From Pseudomonadota bacterium (GTDB lineage: Bacteria > Desulfobacterota > Desulfobulbia > Desulfobulbales > JAHJIY01), in the NCBI GenBank assembly GCA_018823175.1, contig JAHJIY010000046.1, positions 1-64,000 of the forward strand: DNA of 64,000 bases. Direction: 5' to 3'. Under the pieces are notes generated by a model. That model saw only the letters and a program-made list of their open reading frames with translations. It ran no database searches and was not told the DNA's origin. The translations under genes and the position numbers were made by a program. Below, in pieces: positions 18,501 through 28,304 of the stretch; position 1 is the stretch's first letter, and the number at the start of each line of letters is the position of its first letter.

Positions 18501-19019
18501 ATGGAAGTTGATAAAGGCAAAAGTAAGCGGATCCTGCGCGATATAAAAAAAATACGGCAGGAAGAGGCGATTATTGATGTCGATGTCGAGACGGAAAAAT
18601 TCGTTATTTATTCGCTGGCCGGAGATTTGTTTGCCTTCAAGGGCCATTATGTTAAGGAGATTCTGATCCCCACCGAGATCTCCTATGTGCCAGGGTCTCC
18701 GGATTTTCTGCTGGGGGTGATAAATGTCCGGGGGGATATCGAATCGGTGGCCGCCCTTGAAAAAATCCTCGGGCTGCCGACCACAAAAACCTCCGACAAA
18801 AATCGCATCCTGCTGACTGAAGACCGGGAAATTCGTTCCGGAATTCTGGTCGAAAGTATTGAGGATGTTATAGATGTGCCGGTGGACGCGATCAATCCGC
18901 CATTGGCCACGATGACTGGTCCGATGGCGGATTTTCTACAGGGCGAGATGGAGTACCGGGGCAAAAATGTAATGGTGCTTGATGTCCCGAAACTGTTCAA
19001 GAGATTTATCGAAATATGA
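18501..19019 (+). CDS. cheW: CheW-like coupling protein
   Basis: A 172-residue adaptor. Residues about 1-30 form a charged extension rich in lysine and acidic residues. The CheW domain begins near FVIYSLAGDLFAFKGHYVKEIL and includes SPDFLLGVINVRGDIESVAALEKIL. CheW bridges chemoreceptors and the CheA kinase. It opens the long signalling block; GGGGG precedes the ATG by about 4 nt, and the next gene overlaps its stop codon by 4 nt. Confidence 0.9.
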   Translation: MEVDKGKSKRILRDIKKIRQEEAIIDVDVETEKFVIYSLAGDLFAFKGHYVKEILIPTEISYVPGSPDFLLGVINVRGDIESVAALEKILGLPTTKTSDKNRILLTEDREIRSGILVESIEDVIDVPVDAINPPLATMTGPMADFLQGEMEYRGKNVMVLDVPKLFKRFIEI

Positions 19020-19423
19020 TTAAGGCCGCAAGTTCAGTTCCGGATCAAGAGAACATTGAGGTCCTGGTGTTCAGCGTCCAGAATATCTTATTCGCGATTG
19101 ACGGGGAGAATATTGACCGGTTGATCACTCTGGAAGAAGCTGAAAAAAAAGAAATCCAGGTTGACTGGTTTCACCAAAAAATTACTTTTGCCACGCCAGA
19201 AGTTTCTTATCGAAACCCCAGGGTCATCACCCTGGCCGGCACCGAGAACCGAACCGGCCTTGTCATTGATCAGCCCCACGATTTTATGACAGTGCCGATC
19301 CGCTCGATCCGCCCCCTGCCCCCGCTTTTTGAAAAAAAACAAGGGCTGCAAGCCTTCTGGGGCGCTTACATGAAAGATAACACCATTATTTTGCTGATTG
19401 ATTTTCACAAATTAGCCGGATAA
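19016..19423 (+). CDS. Second, divergent CheW-like protein
   Basis: A 135-residue protein with the CheW fold pattern but weak motif conservation: VLVFSVQNILFAIDGENIDRLI at the start, a shortened middle, then GLVIDQPHDFMTVPIRSIRPLP. It lacks the clear GVINLRG-type loop that contacts receptors in canonical CheW, although VITLAGTENRTGLVID sits there. It is translationally coupled to the first CheW (ATGA). It may modulate array assembly or attach a different partner. Confidence 0.75.
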   Translation: MIKAASSVPDQENIEVLVFSVQNILFAIDGENIDRLITLEEAEKKEIQVDWFHQKITFATPEVSYRNPRVITLAGTENRTGLVIDQPHDFMTVPIRSIRPLPPLFEKKQGLQAFWGAYMKDNTIILLIDFHKLAG

Positions 19424-19470
19424 TTGACCATTAGAAAACAAAGAAGCTCAACAAATCGGGGGGGGAAAAG

Positions 19471-20631
19471 ATGAACAGGGGAGCAATCTTGACAAGGGTG
19501 GGCAGGCTGTTAACCGTAGGTTTGGTCGCCACGGTATTGCTGTCTGGTTTGGCAACTGCGCAGAATATGGTGGCCGGAGATGAGTTGGTGATCGGCATGT
19601 CCAATGCCCAAAGCGGCCCGGCCTCTGCCTTGGGCCAGGGGCTTAAACAGGGGGCGATGGTTTATTTTGACAAGGTCAATAAAGCCGGCGGCATTCATGG
19701 TCGTAAAATCAGGATGATCAGTTATGACGATGGTTATGAGCCGCGCAACACCGTAAAGAATACCCAAAAATTAATTTCCGAAGACAAGGTGTTTGCCTTA
19801 TTCGGCTATGTCGGCACCCCGACCTCAAAGGCGATATTACCTTTAATCAGCCAGGAACAAATTATCTATTTCAGCCCCTTTACCGGCGCCGAGTTCTTGC
19901 GCAATCCGGTAAATCGATATGTATTCAACATCCGAAGCAGTTATTTTGATGAGGCGGAGGCCCAAATTGAATACCTGACAACCGTTGCCGGGATCAAGGG
20001 AATCGGTCTTTTTATCCAGGATGATGCCTACGGTCTGGCGGTAAAAGGCGGCATCATGCGGGCCTTGCAAAAAAGAGAGATGGACCTGATCGGCGAAGGA
20101 CGTTATACCCGCAATACCCTGGATGTCAGTGCGGGGCTGAATGATTTGAAAAAAGTCAATCCCAAGGCAATCAGCATGGTGGGAACTTACAAAGCGATGG
20201 CGACCTTTATCAAAGAGGCCAAGGCGACCGGATATAATCCGTCTTTTTTTAATGTCTCTTTCGTCGGCACCGATGCCTTGATCCAGGAGCTCGACGGCAA
20301 AGGAGATGGCACCCTGGTCACCCAGGTAATGCCCTCACCCGATGACAGTGGGCAGCAAATCGTCAAGCAGTACCGGCAAGATATGGGAGCGGCCAAGGAA
20401 AGTGATCTGAATTACGTAAGCCTTGAAGGCTACATTGATGCGGTGGTTTTTGTTGAAATTCTCAAAAAGGCGGGCCGCGACCTGACGACCGACTCGTTTA
20501 TCTCGGCGGCAGAAGCACTGAACTACAAGGCCGGCGATATTTGGTTCAGCTTTTCAAGAGATAATCATCAGGCCCTGCAGAAAGTCTATATTACAAAAGT
20601 GGCCGGCGGAAAGGCCGTCTCGGTTCACTGA
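19471..20631 (+). CDS. Periplasmic branched-chain-amino-acid-type binding protein
   Basis: A 386-residue solute-binding protein of the LivJ/periplasmic-binding-6 type. A signal peptide covers about residues 1-31 (ending LATAQ). Then come ELVIGMSNAQSGPASALGQG, the AGGIHGRKIRMISYDDGYEP segment, LFGYVGTPTSKA and a C-terminal lobe. Ligands in this family are amino acids, amides or small organic acids; the exact one cannot be read. No permease or ATPase gene is nearby. Instead an MCP starts 46 nt later, so it probably delivers ligand to the receptor for sensing rather than uptake. GGGGGG is the RBS. Confidence 0.9.
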   Translation: MNRGAILTRVGRLLTVGLVATVLLSGLATAQNMVAGDELVIGMSNAQSGPASALGQGLKQGAMVYFDKVNKAGGIHGRKIRMISYDDGYEPRNTVKNTQKLISEDKVFALFGYVGTPTSKAILPLISQEQIIYFSPFTGAEFLRNPVNRYVFNIRSSYFDEAEAQIEYLTTVAGIKGIGLFIQDDAYGLAVKGGIMRALQKREMDLIGEGRYTRNTLDVSAGLNDLKKVNPKAISMVGTYKAMATFIKEAKATGYNPSFFNVSFVGTDALIQELDGKGDGTLVTQVMPSPDDSGQQIVKQYRQDMGAAKESDLNYVSLEGYIDAVVFVEILKKAGRDLTTDSFISAAEALNYKAGDIWFSFSRDNHQALQKVYITKVAGGKAVSVH

Positions 20632-20677
20632 ATATAATCCAACCTAATTGTTAATCACCAAAGTTGAGTGAAAAATC

Positions 20678-22243
20678 ATGAAAAATATTTTGAAGTTCAA
20701 CAGTGTGGAAAAGAAATTTCTATTGCCGATTCTGCTTTTTACTTTCGCGCTGTTTGTCCTGATCGCCCTGGCTGGTCTGACGACGACCTCATCCCTGATC
20801 ACCTCGCAGATTGAAACCAGGGGTAGCGCCATGGCCAACTACATGGCCAAAACCAGTACGTTTTACTATTACAACTATGACCTCGGCGCCCTGGACGGGT
20901 TTGTCAAAGAGGTGATCAAGGACCAGGATGTGGTCTATGCCGTGTTCTATGATGAAAAGAAAAATCCCTTAACCATTTCATCAACCGAACCGGTTAACAA
21001 AAAAAATATGCTGGTTTACGAAAAAGAAATAAAGGATACGACCAAAAACACGATCATGGGCTACCTGGCCATCGGCTACAGCCTTGAGGCGCTGGATAAG
21101 AGCCGAAATAAATTTCTGATTGTGATCAGCCTCTGTACGCTATTGGCTTTAAGCGGCATGATTATCGGCAACAGTTTCCTGGTCAGATGGGTCATTCTTA
21201 AGCCGCTGAAAGAAGCAAATAATGTTGCCAGTAAACTGGCCGATGGCGACCTGACCGTGGAGCTGAAGGAAACGACCAGAAGTGAAGACGAAATCGGAGT
21301 GCTGCTCGGGAACATGGAACATATGGTTAAAAAACTACGGGAGATCATAGGCAACGTATCCGAGTCGGCGATGGCGGTCGATAATTCCGCCAATATCATT
21401 TCCGAATCCGTTCAGGACCAGGCGGTCATCGCCAATCAACAATCTTCATCCGTTTCAGAAATAACCTCAACCATGGAAGAATTTTTCGCCTCCTCAACCG
21501 AGATTGCCGAACATTCCGGCTCGGTGGTCGCGATTGCCGAAAAAACTCTGGATGATACCAAGAAAGGGGCGATGACCTTTGAAACATTTGTCGCCAAAAT
21601 GTCGGAAATTCAGGAAGACAACCAAAACAGCATTACGGAAATCCTGGAACTGGGCAATAAATCAAAAGAAATCTCGTCGGTCATGGAAATCATTAATAAT
21701 ATCGCCGACCACACTAAACTTATTGCCTTCAATGCCGCCCTGGAAGCATCCAGCGCCGGCGAGGCCGGTAAAAGGTTTGGCGTAGTCGCCGCCGAAATCC
21801 GCCGACTAGCCGACAGTGTCATGGATTCTACCGGCGAGATTGAAACCAAAATCAGCGAAATCCAGGAAGCGACCAACCGACTCGTGGTTTCCTCGGAAAA
21901 GGGGACCAAGGGGATTCAGGAAGGTATGGAATACTCCATGGAAACAGGGGAGCTGCTTTCCGAGATTGTCAGCGGAGCAGACGCCACCTCAAGTGCTGCC
22001 AAACAGATTTCGCTTTCAACCCAGCAGCAGAAAACAGCCAGCGAGCAGGTGGTCTCGGCTATCCGGGAGATCGCCGACGGGGCAAGAAAATCTTCGGAAT
22101 CAATCGGTCAGATCACCACCAGCAGTAAATCCCTGACCCGTCTCTCCGAGGAGCTCAAAAGCATGGTTAAACAATTTTCTCTGCAGCACCAGGATCCGGA
22201 AGAGAAAAAAATCAGCATAGTTCTTGACGATTACTCCCGGTAA
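20678..22243 (+). CDS. Methyl-accepting chemotaxis protein
   Basis: A 521-residue transmembrane receptor. A first helix at about residues 14-37 and a second near 148-170 flank a periplasmic domain of about 110 residues. That domain has a Cache-like pattern (FYYYNYDLGALDGFVKEVI, VVYAVFYDEKKNPL). A HAMP segment follows (LKPLKEANNVASKLADGDL), then the long cytoplasmic coiled coil. The kinase-contacting tip reads IADHTKLIAFNAALEASSAGEAGKRFGVVA, a recognised variant of the standard tip. It is preceded by a solute-binding protein gene and followed by cheB after a few nucleotides. Confidence 0.93.
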   Translation: MKNILKFNSVEKKFLLPILLFTFALFVLIALAGLTTTSSLITSQIETRGSAMANYMAKTSTFYYYNYDLGALDGFVKEVIKDQDVVYAVFYDEKKNPLTISSTEPVNKKNMLVYEKEIKDTTKNTIMGYLAIGYSLEALDKSRNKFLIVISLCTLLALSGMIIGNSFLVRWVILKPLKEANNVASKLADGDLTVELKETTRSEDEIGVLLGNMEHMVKKLREIIGNVSESAMAVDNSANIISESVQDQAVIANQQSSSVSEITSTMEEFFASSTEIAEHSGSVVAIAEKTLDDTKKGAMTFETFVAKMSEIQEDNQNSITEILELGNKSKEISSVMEIINNIADHTKLIAFNAALEASSAGEAGKRFGVVAAEIRRLADSVMDSTGEIETKISEIQEATNRLVVSSEKGTKGIQEGMEYSMETGELLSEIVSGADATSSAAKQISLSTQQQKTASEQVVSAIREIADGARKSSESIGQITTSSKSLTRLSEELKSMVKQFSLQHQDPEEKKISIVLDDYSR

Positions 22244-22249
22244 TCTTTG

Positions 22250-23263
22250 ATGAAAGGGATAAAAGTTCTTATCGTTGATGACAGTTCGCTGGCCCGGGAA
22301 TTCATCAAAGCCATCCTGGCAACCGATGGAGATGTCATCATTGCGGGCGAGGCAGAGAACGGCCGGGAGGCGGTGGAAAAAACCAGGGCCCTGCGGCCGG
22401 ATATCGTTATCATGGATATCGAAATGCCGATTATGGGTGGTCTCGAGGCCATTGAGATCATCATGGGCGAGAACCCGGTGCCCATTCTGGTTGTCACCTC
22501 AAAAGGTGAGACGGATACCGCTTTTCGGGCCATCTCCAAAGGAGCCCTGGAAGTTCTCCCCAAATCGGCGGTTGATCCGGACAACCCAAAAAAGTTCATC
22601 GAACAGGTGAAGATTCTCTCTCGGGTAAAGGTGATCACCCATCTCAAAAGCCGGGCCAAAACAGGTAACGGAAAAGATGAGAGCGACGACAAGGTCCCTT
22701 TCAAAAAGATTATCGCCATTGCCGCCTCAACCGGCGGTCCCAACGCCCTGAATACTATTTTACCTGAGTTACCAAAAGATTATTGCTGCCCGATCGTTAT
22801 CGCCCAGCATATTTCCGATGGTTTCGAGATCGGGCTAGCGGAATGGCTGTCAAAAATATCCAAATTACAGGTTAAAGTAGCCGAAGATGGCGATCTCCTG
22901 ATGGCCGGCCATGTCTATATCTCGCCCCCCAACCGGCATATGGTAGTCAACTACAACAACCGGATCTCGTTTCTGGAAAAAAAGGCCCGAGACATATACC
23001 ATCCGTCGTGCGACATCCTGCTGATGTCGGTGGCCACGGTTTACGGCGCCAAGACCATCGGCGTAATCCTCACCGGAATGGGCAAGGATGGGGTAATCGG
23101 CATGCAGAAAATCAAGGAAATGCAGGGCAAAACCATTGCCCAGGACCAATCATCCTCAATCGTTTTCGGCATGCCGAAAATAGCGATTGAAACCGGTTGT
23201 ATTGACAAGGTGCTGCCGCTTGCACAAATCGGCCAGGAACTGCTCAACTGCGGCAGATTATAG
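22250..23263 (+). CDS. cheB: Chemotaxis protein-glutamate methylesterase
   Basis: A 337-residue two-domain enzyme that demethylates receptors. The receiver domain shows the acidic pair Asp10-Asp11 (IVDDSS) and the phosphorylation site Asp56 (VIMDIEMP). After a linker the methylesterase domain has the catalytic serine in AIAASTGGPNAL, a histidine in IAQHISDGF and GMGKDGVIGM. The ATG at 22250 is preferred to the TTG one codon earlier. It lies between the MCP and cheR, all tightly packed. Confidence 0.94.
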   Translation: MKGIKVLIVDDSSLAREFIKAILATDGDVIIAGEAENGREAVEKTRALRPDIVIMDIEMPIMGGLEAIEIIMGENPVPILVVTSKGETDTAFRAISKGALEVLPKSAVDPDNPKKFIEQVKILSRVKVITHLKSRAKTGNGKDESDDKVPFKKIIAIAASTGGPNALNTILPELPKDYCCPIVIAQHISDGFEIGLAEWLSKISKLQVKVAEDGDLLMAGHVYISPPNRHMVVNYNNRISFLEKKARDIYHPSCDILLMSVATVYGAKTIGVILTGMGKDGVIGMQKIKEMQGKTIAQDQSSSIVFGMPKIAIETGCIDKVLPLAQIGQELLNCGRL

Positions 23264-23271
23264 GGTTTTAT

Positions 23272-24807
23272 ATGGTCGGCAAACAAACACTTTCATTAAA
23301 ATACTTTAAAGACCTGGTCCAGAAAAGGACCGGCTTGACCTTTGACAACACCAGAGAGGAGATTCTTCGGCAGAAAATCGCCGAGGTAATGGGCCAGAGA
23401 AGCTATAAATCCCGAGCGGAACTCTTCAACTCTATTCTCAATAATGACCACGAGTTTCTTGCTTTCGTCAACCATTTGACGATCAATGAAACTTATTTTT
23501 TCAGGGAACCGCAGTATCTGAAGTTGCTGACCAACCATCTCGTCCCGGAATTGCTGACCAGAAAACCAATCGGTGCAAAATTAAAAATCATCAGCGCCGG
23601 CTGTTCCACCGGGGAAGAGCCCTACTCGATTGCCATGTCCCTGCTGGAAAAATACGGCGCCAATACGGCAGGCCTTTTTTCGCTGATCGGGATCGATATT
23701 AACTCCATTGCCTTGGAAAAGGCGACCGAAGGGATTTACGGTAAACTCTCTTTCCGTAACGATGAAGGCCAGCTCAATACGAGTTATTTTGACAAAGGGA
23801 AATACAATTTATACAAGATAAAACCGCTAGTGAAGGAACTGGTCTCTTTTCAAAGGGTAAATCTGTTGAACAACTTCTTTCCGATTGAGTTAGCCGGGGC
23901 CGATATTATTTTCTATCGGAACGTCTCGATCTATTTTGACTCGGCGACCCAGCAAAAAATTCTATCCGGCCTCGCTTCACTTTTGAATAATGAAGGATAT
24001 GTCGTCTTTTCTTCCTCAGAGACTTTTTCTCATAAAGATATCGGAAAATTGACCCTGATTGAGCGACAGGGTCTCTTCTTTTATCAAAAGAAAATGATGG
24101 CGGGGGCACCGGGGGTTCCGGCAAAAATAAAGGAAATGGCGGCAAGAAAATCCGCAACAAATGCCCGGCCAAATTCTCTGCTGACCGCCAAAGGAAAAAA
24201 TTTATCGCCCGGCATATTATCGCAAACTCCGGCAAAAAAGCATGTCACCCCGGAAAAAAAGAAACCCTCTCTACATGGACCGGCCAAAAAAATCGAGCCG
24301 GAACTCATGTTTAAAGAGGCGGTGGACTTTTTGCGAAAAAAAGAAAACGCCCAGGCTCTAGCCCTGGTGGTTGAACTGAAAAAAATCGAGGCCTTTGCCG
24401 GCAAGGCCTATCTGCTTGAAGGCTGTATCCTGCTTAACGCCAAAAAATACGCCGATGCCGAATTTGCTCTCGGCCAGGCCCTGAAACGTGATGAACTTGA
24501 TCTCGACGCCCACATGATGCTTGGCCTGATCGCCAAAAATAACGGGGAAACCGCTAAGGCTATCCAGTGTTTCATGAAAGCCCTTTATGTTCGGAATTCA
24601 TGCTGGATGGCCCATTATTTTCTGGCCGAAATCCACCAGAGCTGCCGGGATCTGGTAAAGGCAACCCGGTATTACGACAGTGTTCTTAAAATTCTGGAAA
24701 AGGAAACCGCCAACGCTAGTGGCCTGACCTTTTTCCCGATTTCATTTCATCGGCATGATCTGATCCACCTTTGCCGTAAAAAAATTGCTCAATTACAGGC
24801 TTATTGA
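23272..24807 (+). CDS. cheR: CheR methyltransferase with C-terminal TPR domain
   Basis: A 511-residue protein. Residues 1-270 are the SAM-dependent receptor methyltransferase, with LTINETYFFREPQ, the SAM site SAGCSTGEEPYSIAM, and FYRNVSIYFD, where most CheR proteins have CRNVLIYF. A lysine- and proline-rich linker (about 280-345) leads to at least three tetratricopeptide-like repeats (LLEGCILLNAKKYADAEFAL, DAHMMLGLIAKNNGE, MAHYFLAEIHQ). TPR-bearing CheR proteins are known from alternative chemosensory systems, where the TPR part docks partner proteins. It ends one base before the chosen cheA start. Confidence 0.92.
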   Translation: MVGKQTLSLKYFKDLVQKRTGLTFDNTREEILRQKIAEVMGQRSYKSRAELFNSILNNDHEFLAFVNHLTINETYFFREPQYLKLLTNHLVPELLTRKPIGAKLKIISAGCSTGEEPYSIAMSLLEKYGANTAGLFSLIGIDINSIALEKATEGIYGKLSFRNDEGQLNTSYFDKGKYNLYKIKPLVKELVSFQRVNLLNNFFPIELAGADIIFYRNVSIYFDSATQQKILSGLASLLNNEGYVVFSSSETFSHKDIGKLTLIERQGLFFYQKKMMAGAPGVPAKIKEMAARKSATNARPNSLLTAKGKNLSPGILSQTPAKKHVTPEKKKPSLHGPAKKIEPELMFKEAVDFLRKKENAQALALVVELKKIEAFAGKAYLLEGCILLNAKKYADAEFALGQALKRDELDLDAHMMLGLIAKNNGETAKAIQCFMKALYVRNSCWMAHYFLAEIHQSCRDLVKATRYYDSVLKILEKETANASGLTFFPISFHRHDLIHLCRKKIAQLQAY

Positions 24808-24808
24808 C

Positions 24809-27064
24809 ATGGCATTTGATCTAACCAAATTTATCGGCCGATTTGTTGAAGAAGCCAGAGAGCATGTGACAACGCTCAACAAGGGCATGCTCGAGCTTGA
24901 GAAAGGCACGGGAAACGCTGAAACAATCAACCTGATCTTCCGGGCCGCCCATACGATCAAGGGCTCTTCCCGGATGCTGAAACTAATTCAGATCAGTGAA
25001 CTGGCCCACCAGGTGGAAGATGCTTTCGGCGCTTTACGGGAAGGGAAAATAAAGTTTTCCGACGAGCTGAAAAACGTTCTTTACAAAGGAATTGACGCCA
25101 TTGCGGCGCTCATCGAAAAAGCGGCCAACGGCGAAAGCATCGACCAGGACCAAACACAACTTCTAAAAATGCTGGGCGATGCGGCGGAAGGAAAAGCCCT
25201 GGACACTGCCGGCGAGCCGCCTGATCCCGACCAAGAATCGGTCGATTCCGCCGAGCAAGAAAGACCCAAACCCGCGGCAAAAAAAATGATCCCGGCTCCG
25301 AGCAAGGAAGCGACGCCACCCCCAAAACCCGAGAGCCAGCCGCCGCCGGAACCAGTAAAAAATGTTAAAGCTCAGGAATCGATCCGCGTAAATACCGAGA
25401 AATTAAGCGAACTGATCCGGCTGGCCAGCGAAATTACCTCCCGCCACAGCCGAACCAAACAAAGGTGCCAGGAGATTCATACTCTGGCCAAGCAAATAAA
25501 GCAGATTGCCGCCACGGTCAGTTCCTCAAACCATGATGAGCAAACCTTTAATCAAAAATTGGAACAAACACTGCATCAGATCGCAAAAAACCTTAATACC
25601 GCCGGCAACGTCTTAAAGGATGACTATGTGCTGCAAGATCTCCTGATCCGGGGGCTGCAGGAAAGGTCTCTTAAATTAAGGATGCTCCCCCTGGCCACGA
25701 TCTTTGACACCTTCCAGCGAACGGTCAGGGAGATTGCCGGGGCTTTCGGTAAGGAAATCAAGCTGGAGATCATCGGTGATGAAATTGAAATGGACAAAAA
25801 GATCATCGAAAAACTAGGCGACCCCCTGGTCCATATGTTCAGAAATGCGATTGACCACGGGATCGAAGCTCCCGACCAGCGCAAAAAGGCGGGGAAACCA
25901 GGCCAGGGAAAGATCAAGCTGACCGCCTGTTATGAAGGGGGCAAAGTTCTCATCGTTCTGCAAGACGACGGCCACGGCCTGTCCCTTGAAAAAATTAAAC
26001 AGAAGGCCTTATCTAACGGTCTGGCCACGCAGGAAAATTTAAACAACATGTCGGTCGCCGAGATCCAGAACCTGATTTTCACCCCCGGGTTCAGCACCTG
26101 TGAAATAATTACCGATATTTCCGGGCGCGGGGTGGGCATGGATGTAGTCAAAAAAAATATTGTCGATGACCTGAAAGGCTCAATCAACATCGAATCAACC
26201 GAGGGCAAGGGGACAACCTTCAAAGTTCGACTGCCGATGACCCTGGCGATCATGCATGTGGTGATCGTCGAGGTCGGCAACACCATGTTCGCCTTGCCCG
26301 ACAACTATATCGGAGAAATAATCAAAGTCAGGGAAGAAGAGATCATCGATGTCTTTGACAAACGGGCGGTCAATATCCGTGACCAGCTGATTCCGGTCGA
26401 AAACCTGCAAACCATCCTGGGTCTGCCGGAAAATAATATCTCGCCCAATCAAGAGTTATTAATGCTGATAGTTAAAATTGGCGCCGAACGTCTCGGCTTA
26501 GTGGTCAACGCAATTCTTGATGAAGAAGATATGGTAATCAAGTCCCTGCCCGCTCACATGAAAAACAATAAAATGGTTTCCGGGGTGATCATTACCGGCC
26601 GGGACCAGGTGGTGAACGTCCTGAACGTGCCCTCGGTTTTCCTGGCAGCCAAAGAGACGAAAGGTTCGTTGGCGAGAAAAGCCGGCCTTGAAACCGACCG
26701 CCAGATCAATATCCTGGTCGTTGACGACTCGATCAACACCCGGGAGATCGAAAAAAGTATTCTGGAGGCATACGGATATCATGTTACTCTGGCCGGCGAT
26801 GGCATTGAAGCGCTTGAAAAGGCCAGAGAAAACAAGTACGACATTATTATTACCGATGTCGAGATGCCGAGGATGGACGGCTTTACCTTGACCGAAACCC
26901 TGCGGGCCGATAAGGATTATAAAAACACGCCGATTATGCTTTTGACCTCACGGGACAAAGATGAAGACAAGCGCCGGGGAATTCAGGTCGGGGCCAATGC
27001 CTATATCCTGAAAGGCGATTTTGAACAATCAAACCTCATTTCCACGATTGAGAATTTGGTGTGA
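24809..27064 (+). CDS. cheA: CheA histidine kinase with C-terminal receiver domain
   Basis: A 751-residue hybrid chemotaxis kinase. The Hpt domain carries phospho-accepting His48 in RAAHTIKGSSRM. A proline-rich linker (about 140-190) is followed by the dimerisation helices and the HATPase core, with MFRNAIDHGIE, DDGHGLSLEK and GRGVGMDVVKKNI. Then come the CheW-like domain (LAIMHVVIVEVGNTMFALPD) and, from about residue 630, a full receiver domain (ILVVDDSINTRE, ITDVEMPRMDG, LLTSRDK). The ATG at 24809 follows the cheR stop by one base; an in-frame TTG eight codons earlier is less likely. There is no separate CheY gene in the block, so this receiver may act as a sink or output. Confidence 0.94.
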   Translation: MAFDLTKFIGRFVEEAREHVTTLNKGMLELEKGTGNAETINLIFRAAHTIKGSSRMLKLIQISELAHQVEDAFGALREGKIKFSDELKNVLYKGIDAIAALIEKAANGESIDQDQTQLLKMLGDAAEGKALDTAGEPPDPDQESVDSAEQERPKPAAKKMIPAPSKEATPPPKPESQPPPEPVKNVKAQESIRVNTEKLSELIRLASEITSRHSRTKQRCQEIHTLAKQIKQIAATVSSSNHDEQTFNQKLEQTLHQIAKNLNTAGNVLKDDYVLQDLLIRGLQERSLKLRMLPLATIFDTFQRTVREIAGAFGKEIKLEIIGDEIEMDKKIIEKLGDPLVHMFRNAIDHGIEAPDQRKKAGKPGQGKIKLTACYEGGKVLIVLQDDGHGLSLEKIKQKALSNGLATQENLNNMSVAEIQNLIFTPGFSTCEIITDISGRGVGMDVVKKNIVDDLKGSINIESTEGKGTTFKVRLPMTLAIMHVVIVEVGNTMFALPDNYIGEIIKVREEEIIDVFDKRAVNIRDQLIPVENLQTILGLPENNISPNQELLMLIVKIGAERLGLVVNAILDEEDMVIKSLPAHMKNNKMVSGVIITGRDQVVNVLNVPSVFLAAKETKGSLARKAGLETDRQINILVVDDSINTREIEKSILEAYGYHVTLAGDGIEALEKARENKYDIIITDVEMPRMDGFTLTETLRADKDYKNTPIMLLTSRDKDEDKRRGIQVGANAYILKGDFEQSNLISTIENLV

Positions 27065-27079
27065 TAACGGGAGAAAGTT

Positions 27080-28222
27080 GTGGGAAAAAATGAACTGACC
27101 AAAATACTAATTGTTGATGATGACGCACTGATCCGGGATATTATCGGAATGGTCCTTGAAGAAGAGGGCTATGCCATTACCAAGGCTGAAAACGGCGCTG
27201 ATGCAATAAAAAATCATCATGCCTTGCCGGTTGATCTAATCGTCTCCGATATGAATATGCCGGAGATTGACGGTCTGGAACTAATCAAAAAGTTAAGGAG
27301 TGCCGAAGATAACGTGCCGGTAATCATCCTGACCGGTAACAGTGAAATCTCCACCGCGATCGAGGCCTTAAACAGCGGAGCCAGCGATTATTTGTTAAAG
27401 GATGAAAACATTCAGGATACGGTCAGTATTTCAGTCAAAAAAGTTCTTGAAAAACAGCGACTTGAAGATCAAAATAAACAACTGATCGCTGATCTGGCCC
27501 GAAAAAATGAACTGCTCGAAAAAGACAAGATGCTGGCCCAGAAGGTCCAGAAAAATATTCTGCCTAAAAATCTCAAATTTTCAGGTTTTGACATCGGGAC
27601 CTTTTACGAGGCCTCCGATAAGATCGGGGGCGATTTTTTCGATGCCTGGGAGACCTCGGGGAAACTAAACATTGTAATTGCCGATGTCTCGGGACACTCT
27701 ACTTCCTCGGCCCTGATCATGGCGGTCTGCAAAGGAATTATTCGCTCAACCGGTCAGGTTTCAAGCGACCCGCTGGAAATTGTCACCTCAACCAATCGTT
27801 TGCTTTGTGATGTATTAACCGACAGCGGCATGTTTATTTCACTGGTCTACTGCATTATTGACCGAGAAACCAACGAGTTACAAATTCTATCAGCTGGACA
27901 TAATCCGGTTTTCCTTTATAATAAAGATCAATTAAAAGAAATAGAATCCATGGGCCCGGTCATCGGCTGGGATCCTGATGATGATTGGGAAGTGGAAAAA
28001 TATCCCTTTCCCGACGGGACCAAACTTTTCATGTATACCGACGGCATAACCGAAGCCAAAAATAAGGAAGAAGAGGAATTCGGCGAAGAACGACTAAAAA
28101 AGATGCTGTCCAATGATCTCGATTCATCCTTGTTAATTGAAAAGGTTTTTACCGAAGTAAAAGGATTTTGCCACGGTGATTTCCCAGATGACCTGACTAT
28201 GTTAGCGATTCGGAAAAAGTGA
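27080..28222 (+). CDS. Receiver domain-SpoIIE/PP2C phosphatase
   Basis: A 380-residue response regulator with phosphatase output. The receiver domain (residues 8-125) has IVDDDALIRD and phospho-site Asp57 (VSDMNMPEIDG). A coiled linker with KNELLEKDKMLAQKVQKNIL follows, then the SpoIIE-type PP2C domain. Its metal-binding motifs are KIGGDFFDAWE, IADVSGHSTSSALIM and MYTDGITEAKN, with DDLTML at the end. Such proteins (RsbU, HsbR) dephosphorylate STAS antagonists in partner-switching. STAS-containing proteins are encoded immediately downstream, so CheA phosphorylation probably controls their state. It starts at GTG behind GGGAGAAA. Confidence 0.93.
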   Translation: MGKNELTKILIVDDDALIRDIIGMVLEEEGYAITKAENGADAIKNHHALPVDLIVSDMNMPEIDGLELIKKLRSAEDNVPVIILTGNSEISTAIEALNSGASDYLLKDENIQDTVSISVKKVLEKQRLEDQNKQLIADLARKNELLEKDKMLAQKVQKNILPKNLKFSGFDIGTFYEASDKIGGDFFDAWETSGKLNIVIADVSGHSTSSALIMAVCKGIIRSTGQVSSDPLEIVTSTNRLLCDVLTDSGMFISLVYCIIDRETNELQILSAGHNPVFLYNKDQLKEIESMGPVIGWDPDDDWEVEKYPFPDGTKLFMYTDGITEAKNKEEEEFGEERLKKMLSNDLDSSLLIEKVFTEVKGFCHGDFPDDLTMLAIRKK

Positions 28223-28304
28223 TAAATAAGGTTGATGCGTGAAAGGATCCGGTAAATGTTGGCCGGGTGTTTACTAAGATTCAAAGGAAGAGACAGGAAC
28301 TTTG

